Shown here: positions 9,311 to 18,672 of the stretch, one piece after another
Position numbering within the stretch: position 1 is the first letter of the stretch
How the letters are laid out: the number at the start of each line of letters is the position of its first letter
Source: Corynebacterium poyangense
GTDB taxonomy: Bacteria; Actinomycetota; Actinomycetes; Mycobacteriales; Mycobacteriaceae
Length of the DNA stretch: 64,000 nucleotides
Assembly: GCF_014522205.1 (NCBI RefSeq)
Contig: NZ_CP046884.1
Span: forward strand, 1,922,001 to 1,986,000
Reading direction: 5' to 3'
Made by a program: the position numbers and the translations under genes
The notes under the pieces: model-generated
Told to the model about the DNA's origin: nothing
The model's database searches: none
The model's input: the letters and a program-made list of their open reading frames with translations, nothing else

Positions 9311-10387
9311 ATGGAAAACTTAGAACAAAAAAGTATAGAGAAATTAAGCGCCAGTGCTTTTACTATGAAAGTGCTAAATGGTATCTCCGTTGCCGTGGTT
9401 GTTACCTTGGTACCCCAGGCTCTTTTGGGAGAATTACTGAAAGCTCTCTTGCCTATATTCCCTGCGGGCCAAAACATTATTAATTTAGTAGGCCTTACCT
9501 CCTCTCTTCTCCCTGTCATTATCGGAATGATGGTGGCTGTCGAATTTAAACTCACCCCCATCCAAACCGCCGTAGTAGCTATTTCCTCAGTTCTTGGATC
9601 CGGGGTTGCCACCGCCCAAGGCGATGGAAGTTTCCTCCTCAAAGGTACTGGTCTAGTTATCAATAGCGGCGTAACGGCGGCGCTGGCCGTAGGGCTCGTT
9701 CTCTTTATTGGCACAAAACTCCGCAGCTACACTATTTTATTGCTCGCCACGCTCACTATTTTGACGGTTGGCAGTATCGGTGCTTTCGTCACCTATCCAG
9801 CGGTTAAGGTATTTACTATTTGGCTCGGAAAACTGATAAACGGCACAACAGAACTACAACCTATTTTCATGGGAATTATTTTGGCCGCCCTTTTCTCGGT
9901 GCTTATTGTCTCGCCTGTATCTACCGTTGGAATTGCCACCGCGATTTTTATGGAAGGCGTTTCCTCCGGCACCGCTAATCTGGGGTGCGTCGCCGCCGGA
10001 ATGACATTAATGGTTGCCGGGTGGAAAGCAAATGGTTTTGCCAATAGCATTATCCACATTGTGGGTTCCCCCAAGGTGCAAATGGCAAATATGTTTGCCC
10101 ATCCACGTTGCCTAATCCCCATCGTCCTTCACGCTGCAATCCTCGGCGGAATCGGCGGGGCCTTCCAAGTCACCGGTTCCGCCATCTCTGCAGGCTTCGG
10201 CCTTTCCGGATTAGCGGGCCCGCTAGCTGCACTCAATCACGAGGGCTGGGGCTGGAGCGCCGGAAATATCGCCATCGTGCTGCTGTGCTGGGTCATTCTC
10301 CCCTTCATCCTTGCCGTCATCTTCACCCGGATTTTTGAAAAAATTGGCTGGACTCAACCCGAATACTATGCGTTGAGGTTCACCTAG
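9311..10387 (+). CDS. PTS EIIC-type permease (PfoR-like), orphan
   Basis: A 358-residue very hydrophobic protein with about ten membrane segments. It resembles the EIIC_2 / PfoR-like family of PTS membrane domains (NLVGLTSSLLPVIIGMM, then conserved GSGVATAQG and GSPKVQMANMFAHPR). No EIIA or EIIB domain is fused or encoded nearby, and the EIIC loop that binds EIIB cannot be judged by eye, so phosphotransferase activity is not shown. It may be a plain transporter. GGAAAG lies 8 bases before the ATG. It is divergent from the hydroxyacid dehydrogenase across 168 bases and ends at a strong bidirectional terminator. Confidence 0.72.
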   Translation: MENLEQKSIEKLSASAFTMKVLNGISVAVVVTLVPQALLGELLKALLPIFPAGQNIINLVGLTSSLLPVIIGMMVAVEFKLTPIQTAVVAISSVLGSGVATAQGDGSFLLKGTGLVINSGVTAALAVGLVLFIGTKLRSYTILLLATLTILTVGSIGAFVTYPAVKVFTIWLGKLINGTTELQPIFMGIILAALFSVLIVSPVSTVGIATAIFMEGVSSGTANLGCVAAGMTLMVAGWKANGFANSIIHIVGSPKVQMANMFAHPRCLIPIVLHAAILGGIGGAFQVTGSAISAGFGLSGLAGPLAALNHEGWGWSAGNIAIVLLCWVILPFILAVIFTRIFEKIGWTQPEYYALRFT

Positions 10388-10408
10388 AAGTTGGTGTATC
10401 AGCGCCAA

Positions 10409-10456
10409 AAGCCGCCTAGGGTTTCAGGTCTTCTCAAACCTTAGGCGGCTTCTTCT
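10409..10456. terminator. Bidirectional Rho-independent terminator
   Basis: A 16-base stem with one G-T pair (AAGCCGCCTAGGGTTT against AAACCTTAGGCGGCTT) with a 10-base loop, flanked by CTTCTT on the plus strand and TTTTGG on the minus strand. It separates two convergent genes and can serve both. Confidence 0.8.
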
Positions 10457-10461
10457 TATCC

Positions 10462-11823
10462 TTAGATGGCGCGTCCAGGGCTGAGAATCCCCTTGGGGTC
10501 CAACGCCTTCTTAATAGCATGTTGTGCCGCTAAGGTAGCTTCATCGAATTGCATGGGTAGTTCGTGGTGTTTGAAGATACCAATGCCATGCTCCCCGGAG
10601 ATAACTCCGTCAAGTTCAATAGCAGCTGCAGTGATGCGGTCAGTTACCCGGTTCGCTGTGTCCCAATCATTGTCAACTACTTCAATCATGGGGTGCAGGT
10701 TGCCGTCACCCACGTGAGCGACTATCCGCACCTGGTGTTGTTCTTCCTCAGCGATATCTTCAATTTTCGCGATGAGTTCCGGCAGTCGAGGAACCGGAAC
10801 ACCGGTATCACCTTGTACCCATACTCCTCGTTTCTGCAACGCCGGTAAAGAAAGCTTCCGCACCGCCATAAGCCCGTCGCCAGGTTGACGTCGAACCTCA
10901 GAAGCCCCAGCGTGTTCGGCGCATTCGCACGCAATATCAACGCTACGTGCGGCGTTCTCCCCCACCGCCATACCAATTATCAACGCCGCCTGAGGGATAG
11001 CTAAACCAGCGTGGTTATCTTCTTCCACCCACTGAGTCACAGTGGCATCAAGCATCTCAAGGACTTCAAGCTCCGCAGCAGATTTCACCATGCTGACCAC
11101 AGCTCGGCCGGCGTCGTCAATGGAGTCAAAACTAGCCAGGAACGTTTCCGGGGTGCCCTGGGGAATAGGGGTGAGCCACACAGTTGCTTTGGTGATAATC
11201 CCCAACGTTCCTTCCGAACCCACAAAGAGTTGGGTGAGGTTTAAACCAGTGGCGTTCTTTATGGTTCGCGACCCGGTGCTAATAACTGAACCATCCGCTA
11301 AAACAACGGTTAAGGCCGCTACGTGATCAGCCGTAGTGCCGTAGGCAATACATCGCAACCCACCGGCATTAGTGGCAATAGTTCCCCCAATAGTTGCCCT
11401 TGCTGAGCTAGCTGGATCCGGGGCATAGAATAGTCCGTACTTTCGCACGGCGGAATCTAGGTCTTGGACAATAACCCCGGCTTGAACAGTGGCTAAGCGA
11501 GCATCAGCGTCAACCTCAAGGATGCTATTCATCTGATGCATCGCAATAACTAATCCGCCTTCATAGGGTAAGGCTCCGCCAGCTAAACCGGTACCTGCGG
11601 CCCAAATAGACACCGGTAACTCATGGTCATAGGCAAATTTCACGCTTGTCGCAACATGCTCTGTGGTGCGGGGAATAACAACCGCAGCTGGCTTAGGTGG
11701 ATCAGCATCTTCCGGAACCTGGGCTGAATCGCGAAGAAAAGGCCCCATCGTAGCGGGATCCGTAATAAGGTCAACCTCGTCAGGAAGAAGGGTGCGTAAC
11801 TCATCAAGGTTTAAGGTGGTCAT
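10462..11823 (-). CDS. FAD-linked 2-hydroxyacid oxidase, GlcD type
   Basis: A 453-residue, complete two-domain flavoprotein: an N-terminal PCMH-type FAD-binding domain (GTGLAGGALPYEGG and a region with NAGGLRCIAYG) and a C-terminal FAD-oxidase domain (HVGDGNLHP and EHGIGIFK). It belongs with GlcD and D-lactate/D-2-hydroxyglutarate dehydrogenases, which oxidise a 2-hydroxyacid to the keto acid and pass electrons to a carrier. It has no Fe-S domain, unlike the truncated gene at the start of the window. Start at 11823 with TATCAT 6 bases upstream suggests leaderless translation. It follows proB on the same strand with 39 bases between, but with its own promoter. Confidence 0.87.
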   Translation of the reverse strand: MTTLNLDELRTLLPDEVDLITDPATMGPFLRDSAQVPEDADPPKPAAVVIPRTTEHVATSVKFAYDHELPVSIWAAGTGLAGGALPYEGGLVIAMHQMNSILEVDADARLATVQAGVIVQDLDSAVRKYGLFYAPDPASSARATIGGTIATNAGGLRCIAYGTTADHVAALTVVLADGSVISTGSRTIKNATGLNLTQLFVGSEGTLGIITKATVWLTPIPQGTPETFLASFDSIDDAGRAVVSMVKSAAELEVLEMLDATVTQWVEEDNHAGLAIPQAALIIGMAVGENAARSVDIACECAEHAGASEVRRQPGDGLMAVRKLSLPALQKRGVWVQGDTGVPVPRLPELIAKIEDIAEEEQHQVRIVAHVGDGNLHPMIEVVDNDWDTANRVTDRITAAAIELDGVISGEHGIGIFKHHELPMQFDEATLAAQHAIKKALDPKGILSPGRAI

Positions 11824-11829
11824 GGAATC

Positions 11830-11835
11830 ATGATA
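11830..11835 (-). promoter_or_regulatory. -10 element of a leaderless promoter for the GlcD-type oxidase
   Basis: TATCAT on the minus strand lies 6 bases before the ATG at 11823. No Shine-Dalgarno fits in between. Confidence 0.5.
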
Positions 11836-11862
11836 AACCCTGGGGGTTGGACCTCACCTAAC

Positions 11863-13086
11863 TTAAAGCCGGCTGGCGTAGTGAGAGAGATAATCAGCAT
11901 GGACTACTGAGCGCCGTTTTCCCTCTGGTAACTCCTCGGAGCGTTTCCCAATTAAAGAACGAAGTTCGACGGCGTCAAAGCGTACCTCACCTCGACCTAA
12001 AAGCTGACCCTCTGGCCCGGTGATATCCACAATGTCACCCACCCGGAATTCGCCTTCGACCCCGGTGATTCCTACCGCAAGAAGAGAATGCCCGCCGGAG
12101 ATCACTGCCTCCATGGCTCCTTGATCTACCCGCAGCACTCCTGTTGAATCTGCGGCGTGCAGGGCCCAAAATTTCCAGGCGGAAATACGGTTGTCCCGGG
12201 GATAAAACACCGTCCCCACCGAAGCGTCGTCTAAAGCAGGGCCAACATTGTCCGCCGCAGCTAAAAGAACCGGAACACCACCACGGGCAGCTAGCCGAGC
12301 CGCAGCGACTTTAGAAGCCATTCCACCGGTTCCCACTTTCCCACCGTCTCCGGCTACCACCCCTTGCAGGTCATGGCCGGAACGGACTTCCGGGATAAAA
12401 CGCGCCCCTGGCTCTTGCGGGTTACGGTCATAGAGACCATCCACATCAGACAACAACACTAGAGCATCTGCTTGAACTAAATGAGCTACCAAGGCGGCAA
12501 GACGGTCATTGTCACCGAAGTGAAACTCCGCGGTCGCCACGGTGTCATTCTCATTGACTATCGGAACCACTCGCATCCGACGGAGCCGATCCAGCGTCCG
12601 TTGAGCATTACGAGCCCGGGAGCGAATTCCTGCATCAGAGGCGGTGAGCAGCACCTGCGCTACGGTTCGGCCGTAGCGGGCAAAAGAACGCGCCCAGTGG
12701 TGGGCTAAGTGCACCTGCCCGACGGCCGCAGCAGCTTGCTTCGTTGCAAGGTCAGCGGGCCGAGACTGCAACCCCAGTGGAGCCATCCCAGCGGCAACCG
12801 CACCAGAGGACACCACAATGATGTCAGTGCCTCGGAGCATCCGCGCTTGGAAGGCATCAACAAAACGGTCAATGCGGGCTGGATCAACCAGGTGATTATC
12901 CCCAGTCAACGAAGAAGATCCGATTTTGACGACGATCCGACGAGCTTGAGCAATATCTTGCCTTAAGCTAGCCAGATGGGCGTCGGCCGAAATAATGCTT
13001 GGGTTAGGAAGCCCAGCCGATGGAAAATCTGGGGCAGCAGATTGCCCCGCATAGGGCTGGTGCGGTAAGGAATCCGAGGTCGACAC
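11863..13086 (-). CDS. proB: Glutamate 5-kinase with PUA domain
   Basis: A 407-residue protein that phosphorylates glutamate, the first and feedback-controlled step of proline synthesis. The amino-acid-kinase core starts near residue 50 ([12 protein letters not shown]), with [17 protein letters not shown] and SDVDGLY following, and a C-terminal PUA domain from about residue 310. The N-terminus carries about 45 residues more than a usual ProB; they are rich in Pro, Ala and Ser, and no better in-frame start lies downstream, so the extension may be real. The GTG start is 6 bases after the obg stop, with GGGAGGG overlapping the end of obg, so the two genes are translated from one mRNA. Confidence 0.94.
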   Translation of the reverse strand: MSTSDSLPHQPYAGQSAAPDFPSAGLPNPSIISADAHLASLRQDIAQARRIVVKIGSSSLTGDNHLVDPARIDRFVDAFQARMLRGTDIIVVSSGAVAAGMAPLGLQSRPADLATKQAAAAVGQVHLAHHWARSFARYGRTVAQVLLTASDAGIRSRARNAQRTLDRLRRMRVVPIVNENDTVATAEFHFGDNDRLAALVAHLVQADALVLLSDVDGLYDRNPQEPGARFIPEVRSGHDLQGVVAGDGGKVGTGGMASKVAAARLAARGGVPVLLAAADNVGPALDDASVGTVFYPRDNRISAWKFWALHAADSTGVLRVDQGAMEAVISGGHSLLAVGITGVEGEFRVGDIVDITGPEGQLLGRGEVRFDAVELRSLIGKRSEELPEGKRRSVVHADYLSHYASRL

Positions 13087-13092
13087 GGAGAA

Positions 13093-14607
13093 CTATCCCT
13101 CCCAACGATCCCGACGGGCTTCTTCCCCATCGCCATAGTCATATTCATCAATAAGACCACGACGGGCTTGGGAGGCACGCTTGCGTTCTGCGGCACTTCG
13201 CCGAGAGGTGCGTTCTAGACGAATATCAGTACCACGACCAGATAGTGGGCTATCTGCCCCAGCCGTGGTCATGGGCTCCCATTCGAAGGTGATATCACCA
13301 ATACTGACACTGCATCCTTCCGCAGCTCCGGCTTTAAAGAGGGCGTCTTCTACCCCCAGCTTATTGAGCCGATCAGCGAGATACCCCACCGCCTCATCGT
13401 TCTCAAAATCAGTTTGACGAATCCACCGCTCGGGTTTATCCCCGCGCACCACGAATCCACCAGGAATCTCCGAATCAGGTTCGATGATAAACCCAGCATC
13501 CTTTGTCCGAGCATCCACCGCACGAGGACGAATGATGGTGTGGGCGGAATCAGCCTTGTGGATGGGCCGCTTCGTGCGAGCCTGCTTTACAATTTCCATC
13601 AGCTGATAAACCAGAGGATCTAACCCCCGCCGCGCCACTGCTGAGATAATAAAAACCGGCCACCCAAATTTTTCGGCTAAATCCTCCCGCACAAACTCCG
13701 CTAGTTCTTCCGCCTCGGGGACGTCGGCCTTATTCAACACAATTACTCGTGGACGCTGCCTCACATCACCCAACCCAATATCGTTTTCTAAGGCGTCTTG
13801 GTAGGCGGCAAGTTCTTCTTCTAAGGCTTCGATGTCACTTACCGGGTCGCGGCCGGACTCTAACGTGGCGCAATCGACCACATGGGCAAGGACCGCGGTT
13901 CTTTCAATGTGCCTTAAGAAATCGAGGCCCAATCCCTTGCCTTGGCTGGCGCCTGGGATCAATCCAGGCACATCAGCGATGGTGAAACTATCATGCCCGA
14001 CGTTCACCACACCGAGGTTGGGTTGCAGGGTCGTGAAAGGATAGTCACCGATTTTTGGTTTGGCCGCCGACAGGACCGAAATCAAAGAGGATTTTCCAGC
14101 CGAGGGGAAACCCACCAAACCTACATCGGCCATGGATTTTAATTCCAGCACCAGGTCTTTTTGTTCACCTGGCTCCCCTTTGAGAGCAAAACCAGGGGCT
14201 TTGCGGTGTTGAGATGCCAACGCGGCATTACCTAAGCCACCAAATCCGCCTTCAGCAGCAATAAACCGAGTTCCCGGGGTAGTGAGATCCGCCAAGGTGT
14301 CGCCATCCTCGCTCAACACCACCGTTCCCACAGGAACCTGAAGAATCAGATCCTCTCCCCGCTTTCCGTTGCGGTGATCTCCTGCCCCGTTGCCACCGCG
14401 TTGGGCTTTAAGATGCGGGCGGAAGTGAAAATCCAACAAAGTATGGATTTGCGGGGACACTTCCAGAATAATGTCCCCGCCGTGACCACCGTTTCCGCCA
14501 TCGGGCCCACCGAGGGGCTTGAATTTTTCTCGATGCACAGAGGCGCACCCATGCCCGCCGTCACCGGCGGTGAGATGTAGAACCACGCGATCAATAAAAC
14601 GAGCCAT
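13093..14607 (-). CDS. obgE: GTPase Obg (50S ribosome assembly)
   Basis: A 504-residue protein with the three Obg parts in order: a glycine-rich Obg fold at residues 1-160 ([16 protein letters not shown]), a GTPase domain with Walker [10 protein letters not shown] and an NKAD motif, and an OCT-like C-terminal domain before a charged tail. It acts in 50S subunit maturation and stress control. The start at 14607 has AGGAGCTCC upstream. It follows rplU-rpmA as in most bacteria, but the terminator at 14665-14704 lies between, so it probably has its own promoter in the 60 bases before its start. proB is co-transcribed downstream. Confidence 0.96.
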   Translation of the reverse strand: MARFIDRVVLHLTAGDGGHGCASVHREKFKPLGGPDGGNGGHGGDIILEVSPQIHTLLDFHFRPHLKAQRGGNGAGDHRNGKRGEDLILQVPVGTVVLSEDGDTLADLTTPGTRFIAAEGGFGGLGNAALASQHRKAPGFALKGEPGEQKDLVLELKSMADVGLVGFPSAGKSSLISVLSAAKPKIGDYPFTTLQPNLGVVNVGHDSFTIADVPGLIPGASQGKGLGLDFLRHIERTAVLAHVVDCATLESGRDPVSDIEALEEELAAYQDALENDIGLGDVRQRPRVIVLNKADVPEAEELAEFVREDLAEKFGWPVFIISAVARRGLDPLVYQLMEIVKQARTKRPIHKADSAHTIIRPRAVDARTKDAGFIIEPDSEIPGGFVVRGDKPERWIRQTDFENDEAVGYLADRLNKLGVEDALFKAGAAEGCSVSIGDITFEWEPMTTAGADSPLSGRGTDIRLERTSRRSAAERKRASQARRGLIDEYDYGDGEEARRDRWEG

Positions 14608-14664
14608 GGCAGAAAGGAGCTCCTGAGGTTGAGGTAGGTGTAGATAAGGTAGAGCGGAATTTAT

Positions 14665-14704
14665 GAAAAAAGCACAACCCTTGATGAATGTTAGGGCTGT
14701 GCTT
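14665..14704 (-). terminator. Rho-independent terminator after rpmA
   Basis: On the minus strand GCACAGCCCT pairs with AGGGTTGTGC around a loop of about 11 bases, followed by TTTTTT. It ends the rplU-rpmA transcript before obg. Confidence 0.85.
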
Positions 14705-14788
14705 TCACACTATATTGTCGGACAGTCATCCAAAGCTACAGTTTTCTTTAAATGAGGCTGAGTCCGAACCGGGTTTGCGTCGGATTTT

Positions 14789-15055
14789 TTAGGCCTCTAC
14801 TGGCTCGTTTTCCACGACGTTAACCATGCGGCGGGTCCGCTTGATCGAGAACTTCACAGCGCCCGGCTTCAGTGCGAACAGCGTGTCATCTCCACCACGT
14901 CCAACATTCTCACCAGGGTGGAACTTGGTGCCGCGCTGACGGACCAGGATTTCACCGGCCTTGACCTGCTGGCCACCGAAGCGCTTAACACCCAGGCGCT
15001 TGGCCTCGGAATCACGACCGTTGCTGGAGCTCGATGCACCCTTTTTGTGTGCCAT
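14789..15055 (-). CDS. rpmA: 50S ribosomal protein L27
   Basis: An 88-residue ribosomal protein. The N-terminus [16 protein letters not shown] and the segment [15 protein letters not shown] are unmistakable for L27, which sits near the peptidyl transferase centre. It follows rplU with 32 bases between them and shares its transcript. Confidence 0.98.
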   Translation of the reverse strand: MAHKKGASSSSNGRDSEAKRLGVKRFGGQQVKAGEILVRQRGTKFHPGENVGRGGDDTLFALKPGAVKFSIKRTRRMVNVVENEPVEA

Positions 15056-15087
15056 TGTGGTTTCCCTCCCTTAAAGGTAACTACGGC

Positions 15088-15393
15088 TTATTTAATGCCG
15101 GTGATTTTCACGACGGTCAGCGGCTGACGGTGACCCCAGCGACGCTTATAACCAGTCTTGTTCTTGTAGTGCATACCGCGGATCTTCGGCCCCTTGACGT
15201 GCTCGACGATCTCAGCATCAACGCTGACGCCAGAAAGCTGGTCCGCGGTGGATTTAACATCGGCGCCATCGACGAGCAGAACCGGGGTGAGAGCCACGGA
15301 CGATCCCGGCTCACCCTCGATCTTCTCGACCTTGACGAGGTCACCTTCGGCAACCTTGTACTGCTTGCCGCCGGTCTTGACGATCGCGTACAT
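15088..15393 (-). CDS. rplU: 50S ribosomal protein L21
   Basis: A 101-residue ribosomal protein ([18 protein letters not shown] at the start, [13 protein letters not shown] [11 protein letters not shown] near the end), of normal length for L21. It is the first gene of the rplU-rpmA pair. Upstream, towards rne, 220 bases contain a large inverted repeat (15531-15574). No ideal Shine-Dalgarno is visible just before the ATG. Confidence 0.98.
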   Translation of the reverse strand: MYAIVKTGGKQYKVAEGDLVKVEKIEGEPGSSVALTPVLLVDGADVKSTADQLSGVSVDAEIVEHVKGPKIRGMHYKNKTGYKRRWGHRQPLTVVKITGIK

Positions 15394-15530
15394 AGGAGGG
15401 TTACCCCTTATCTAAAACTCGACTCAGGCTGCCGGCACCCCAGCGGCCTGAAAGGACAGGTACTGATTTTTCTTGAGCCAAGGGTCCACACCCACCGTGG
15501 GCACACCAAGGCTGCGACTGTCAAAGACTA

Positions 15531-15574
15531 CACCCCCAAGTGCTGAAGAATCAACTTCCCAGCTCTTGGGGGTG
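15531..15574. repeat. Perfect inverted repeat between rne and rplU
   Basis: CACCCCCAAG and CTTGGGGGTG form a perfect 10-base stem with a 24-base loop. There is no T run on either side, so it is not a standard terminator. It would lie in the 3' end of the rne mRNA or in the rplU leader. Confidence 0.6.
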
Positions 15575-15613
15575 CCCCCGGACTATCTCATCCGCGTCAG
15601 TGCTGACTTTTCC

Positions 15614-18370
15614 TTATCCTCGCCGGCTCATTTTCCGAACCGCGCGACGACGCCCCCGGCCAGAACTCCGCTTCTGGGTGGCAGGTTTTTCGCCCGACTT
15701 GGTGTCAGAGCTAGACACCCGCTTAGTCTTCTGCTCGCTCCTGCGCTCCCGCTGAGCTTGTACCCGGGCCCGGCGCACTGCTCGACGTCGGCCCCGTCGA
15801 GACTCTTGAACCTCAATGGTAACGGTGCGAGAACTCAGTGAGGCTGAATCATCGTGTTCCATATCATCGCTATCAGCTTCCACGCCGGCAGGTTCAAAAT
15901 CCTCAGGACGTGGTTCATAGTCAGAACGGGAATTACCGCGGGTTCGTAATTTCCGCCGTGGGGATCGATCAAAGGCTTCCTTGGCTTCCTCATAGGTGCC
16001 GTTCGGCTGGGAGTCTGCCGAATCACTGTGATCATCAGCCGGCGTCTGTTCACCAAGCTGATCCTCAGACTCTTGCTGCTTACCGCGGCCACGTCCCCGG
16101 CCACGTCCACCGCGACGGGTGGAGCGACGCCGCCGAGGCCTATACTCCTCCTGCTCCTCCGCCTCATCGACGATGACGGCAGCCGCAAGATCTTCAATAC
16201 TGCTGCTACCCTGCGTGGATTCTTCCTCCGGGGTCACCACATCATCAAGCTCATCTTCTCGGTGCCGCTGAATGGCCTCGGCTACCGGATGCGGCTGCAG
16301 TGGCTTGCGCTGACGTCGAGCCTTTGAGGCAGCTTTTTCTGCGCGCTGTTCGCTGCGATCCACCGGATCCTTATGAATAATGATCCCGCGACCATCACAC
16401 GCCTCACAAGGGGTAGTAAAGGTCTCTAGCAACCCAGTACCCATGCGCTTTCGTGTCATCTGGACTAAGCCCAGAGACGTGACTTCGCTAACCTGGTGCC
16501 GACTCCGATCCCGTTCCAGGGCCTCACTGAGTTTGCGCAAGACCAGTTCTTGGTTTTCTGGCAGCACCATATCAATGAAGTCAATAACAATCATCCCACC
16601 AATATCACGCAGCCGGAGTTGCCGAACAATTTCTTCGGCAGCTTCAATGTTATTGGTTGTCACCGATTCTTCTAGGTTTCCCCCAGTACCCGTGAAACTT
16701 CCCGTGTTGACATCAATCACCGTCATCGCTTCGGTTCGATCAATGATAAGGCTGCCACCGGAAGGCAAATACACCTTGCGAGCAAGACCTTGATCAATTT
16801 GACCATCAACATCATGCTTGGCAAAGGCGTCTTTATCCCCAGATTCCCGGGAATTAAAACGCACGAGTCGATCCTTAAGATCCGATGCCACCGAGTCAAC
16901 GTAGCTTGAGACGATATTCCAGGACCGATCCCCATCCACAATGAGTTCTTTGAAATCCTCATTAAACAGGTCCCGCACTACTTTAATAAGGACATCTGGC
17001 TCCTCATAGAGGGTAACTGGCTTCGCACCCTTGGACTCCTTTTCGGCAGTAGCACGTTTATTCATCTGCTCCCACGTGCGATGCAGGCGGTTAACATCTT
17101 CAGCGATATGTTTTTCCGCAACGCCTTCCGCAGCGGTCCGAATAATGATGCCACCCTCCTCAGGGGCAACCCGATTCAGGATCTCCTTGAGACGCTTACG
17201 CTCAGGCCCAGGCAACTTACGAGAAATACCAGCATTTCGACCCTGAGGTACATACACCAAATAGCGACCTGCCAAGGAAATATGCGTGCTGAGCCGAGCT
17301 CCTTTTTGGCCAATCGGGTCCTTAGTTACCTGCACCATTACCTGATCACCAACATGCAGAGCCTGCTCAATACGGCGTTGTTTACCGCTGAGGCTAGCTT
17401 CCCGCCAATCTACCTCTCCGGCGTAGAGAACACCGTTTCGATCAGCACCAATATCAATAAACGCGGCTTCCATATTCGGCAGCACATTTTGCACGCGCCC
17501 CAAATAGACATTGCCAATCATCGAGGCTTGTTCTTCTGAGGTAACAAAATGCTCCACCAGTTTTCCGTCTTCCAGCAGACCCACCTGTGTTACCCGTCCC
17601 GGGCGACCATCAAACCGCTGCCTTTCGCGCACCACCATGCAGCGTTCCACCGCTTCCCGGCGCGCCAAGAATTCTTTCTCGCTGAGCACATGCCGACGTT
17701 GAGCATCGCGAATCTCCGAACGCCGCCGCCGTTGGGCCTCTAAACGAGTAGAGCCGCGCAGAGCCACCGGCTCCTCCACGTGTTCTACCTCAACCTGACG
17801 AGACGAGGATTTGGTGCTGCTTCGCTTTGCCCGACGCCGCCCTCGACGCATCGCCCCCGACTCCTCCTGACGGGACTTCTCTTGTTTTTCTTCCCCCACT
17901 ACAGAACCCTCAGGACCACTATCTTCTTCATCATCAGGCGAGCTAGGTGCCATAAATAGCGGATAGGATGATTCTTCCGGTTGGCTTTCCTGAGCCTCTG
18001 ATAGAGAACGCTCCACCTTTTCTTCAATTTGGTGGATCTCATTAGCCACATTCTTTTCCACCCGATGACGGATCTGCTTGAGGGGCTCCTTATCGGCTGT
18101 GTCCTCCTGCGCCGGAGTGGCTAGGTGGTTCAGAATCTTATTAGCTTCTTCGACTGACAGCGTGGACATGGCTACCTTGACCATCCCCAAGTTATTCAGT
18201 TTCAGCACCAACTCTTTAGAGGTCAGCTGAAGCTGTTTCGCCAGGGCATGGACGCGGGTCTTAGCTGGCAGACTAGAGCGGTCAAACTTCGCCGCTAGCT
18301 CCACATAGTCCGGAAAATCTGATTTTTTTGACGTGCTTCGACCACGCCGGGAACGCGACTTTTCAGCCAC
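15614..18370 (-). CDS. rne: Ribonuclease E/G
   Basis: I start at the GTG at 18370, which has AAAGGAG 6 bases upstream, rather than at the in-frame ATG at 18481. The product is 918 residues. Order of parts: a segment at about residues 28-85 that resembles the IF2 N-terminal fold (RVHALAKQLQLTSKELV); an acidic and basic linker; an S1 RNA-binding domain (GNVYLGRVQNVLPNMEAAF); the catalytic core with VIDVNTGSFTG and MIVIDFIDM carrying the metal-binding aspartates; the zinc-link motif CEACDGRG; and a long Arg/Gly/Glu-rich disordered tail ending in RGRRRAVRKMSRRG. RNase E starts decay of most mRNAs and processes rRNA. Position next to rplU-rpmA is conserved in actinobacteria. Confidence 0.95.
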   Translation of the reverse strand: MAEKSRSRRGRSTSKKSDFPDYVELAAKFDRSSLPAKTRVHALAKQLQLTSKELVLKLNNLGMVKVAMSTLSVEEANKILNHLATPAQEDTADKEPLKQIRHRVEKNVANEIHQIEEKVERSLSEAQESQPEESSYPLFMAPSSPDDEEDSGPEGSVVGEEKQEKSRQEESGAMRRGRRRAKRSSTKSSSRQVEVEHVEEPVALRGSTRLEAQRRRRSEIRDAQRRHVLSEKEFLARREAVERCMVVRERQRFDGRPGRVTQVGLLEDGKLVEHFVTSEEQASMIGNVYLGRVQNVLPNMEAAFIDIGADRNGVLYAGEVDWREASLSGKQRRIEQALHVGDQVMVQVTKDPIGQKGARLSTHISLAGRYLVYVPQGRNAGISRKLPGPERKRLKEILNRVAPEEGGIIIRTAAEGVAEKHIAEDVNRLHRTWEQMNKRATAEKESKGAKPVTLYEEPDVLIKVVRDLFNEDFKELIVDGDRSWNIVSSYVDSVASDLKDRLVRFNSRESGDKDAFAKHDVDGQIDQGLARKVYLPSGGSLIIDRTEAMTVIDVNTGSFTGTGGNLEESVTTNNIEAAEEIVRQLRLRDIGGMIVIDFIDMVLPENQELVLRKLSEALERDRSRHQVSEVTSLGLVQMTRKRMGTGLLETFTTPCEACDGRGIIIHKDPVDRSEQRAEKAASKARRQRKPLQPHPVAEAIQRHREDELDDVVTPEEESTQGSSSIEDLAAAVIVDEAEEQEEYRPRRRRSTRRGGRGRGRGRGKQQESEDQLGEQTPADDHSDSADSQPNGTYEEAKEAFDRSPRRKLRTRGNSRSDYEPRPEDFEPAGVEADSDDMEHDDSASLSSRTVTIEVQESRRGRRRAVRRARVQAQRERRSEQKTKRVSSSDTKSGEKPATQKRSSGRGRRRAVRKMSRRG

Positions 18371-18672
18371 CAATAGCTCCTTTATTTTCTCGTCGGGGGC
18401 GCTGTCCCGGGCGCTGGCACAATATCGACATATCGAGGCCGCCGCCGCACAGTTCAGCTCCCGCACCGACTTCATCTTCAATAATTCAAGTCTTTATGAC
18501 GCTAGGCGTCGAGTTCCATTGTTCCACACAACGCCACAACCGCAGAATGTAGCGCCACGAAAAGACCGCTGGAGGGGAGGTGGGTGCAGGGGAGCTAAGA
18601 ATAAAACGGCAGCATAGTTGGGAGAAAATTCCCAGCTATGCTGCTGTTGTTCGGTACGGCGGATATTCCACC
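18371..18672. other. Intergenic region between adhP and rne
   Basis: Just over 300 bases. It holds the leader of rne on the minus strand, with a small GACGC-TAG-GCGTC hairpin (18498-18510), and the adhP terminator (18602-18643). I see no gene here. Confidence 0.5.
18602..18643 (-). terminator. Terminator after adhP
   Basis: CAGCATAGCTGGGA and TCCCAACTATGCTG form a 14-base stem with one mismatch and a 6-base loop on the minus strand, followed by CCGTTTTATT. It lies 30 bases after the adhP stop. Confidence 0.75.

Noticed and set aside
15034..15546. 170-codon plus-strand frame across rplU and rpmA
   Set aside because: Opposite two certain ribosomal protein genes; no independent support.
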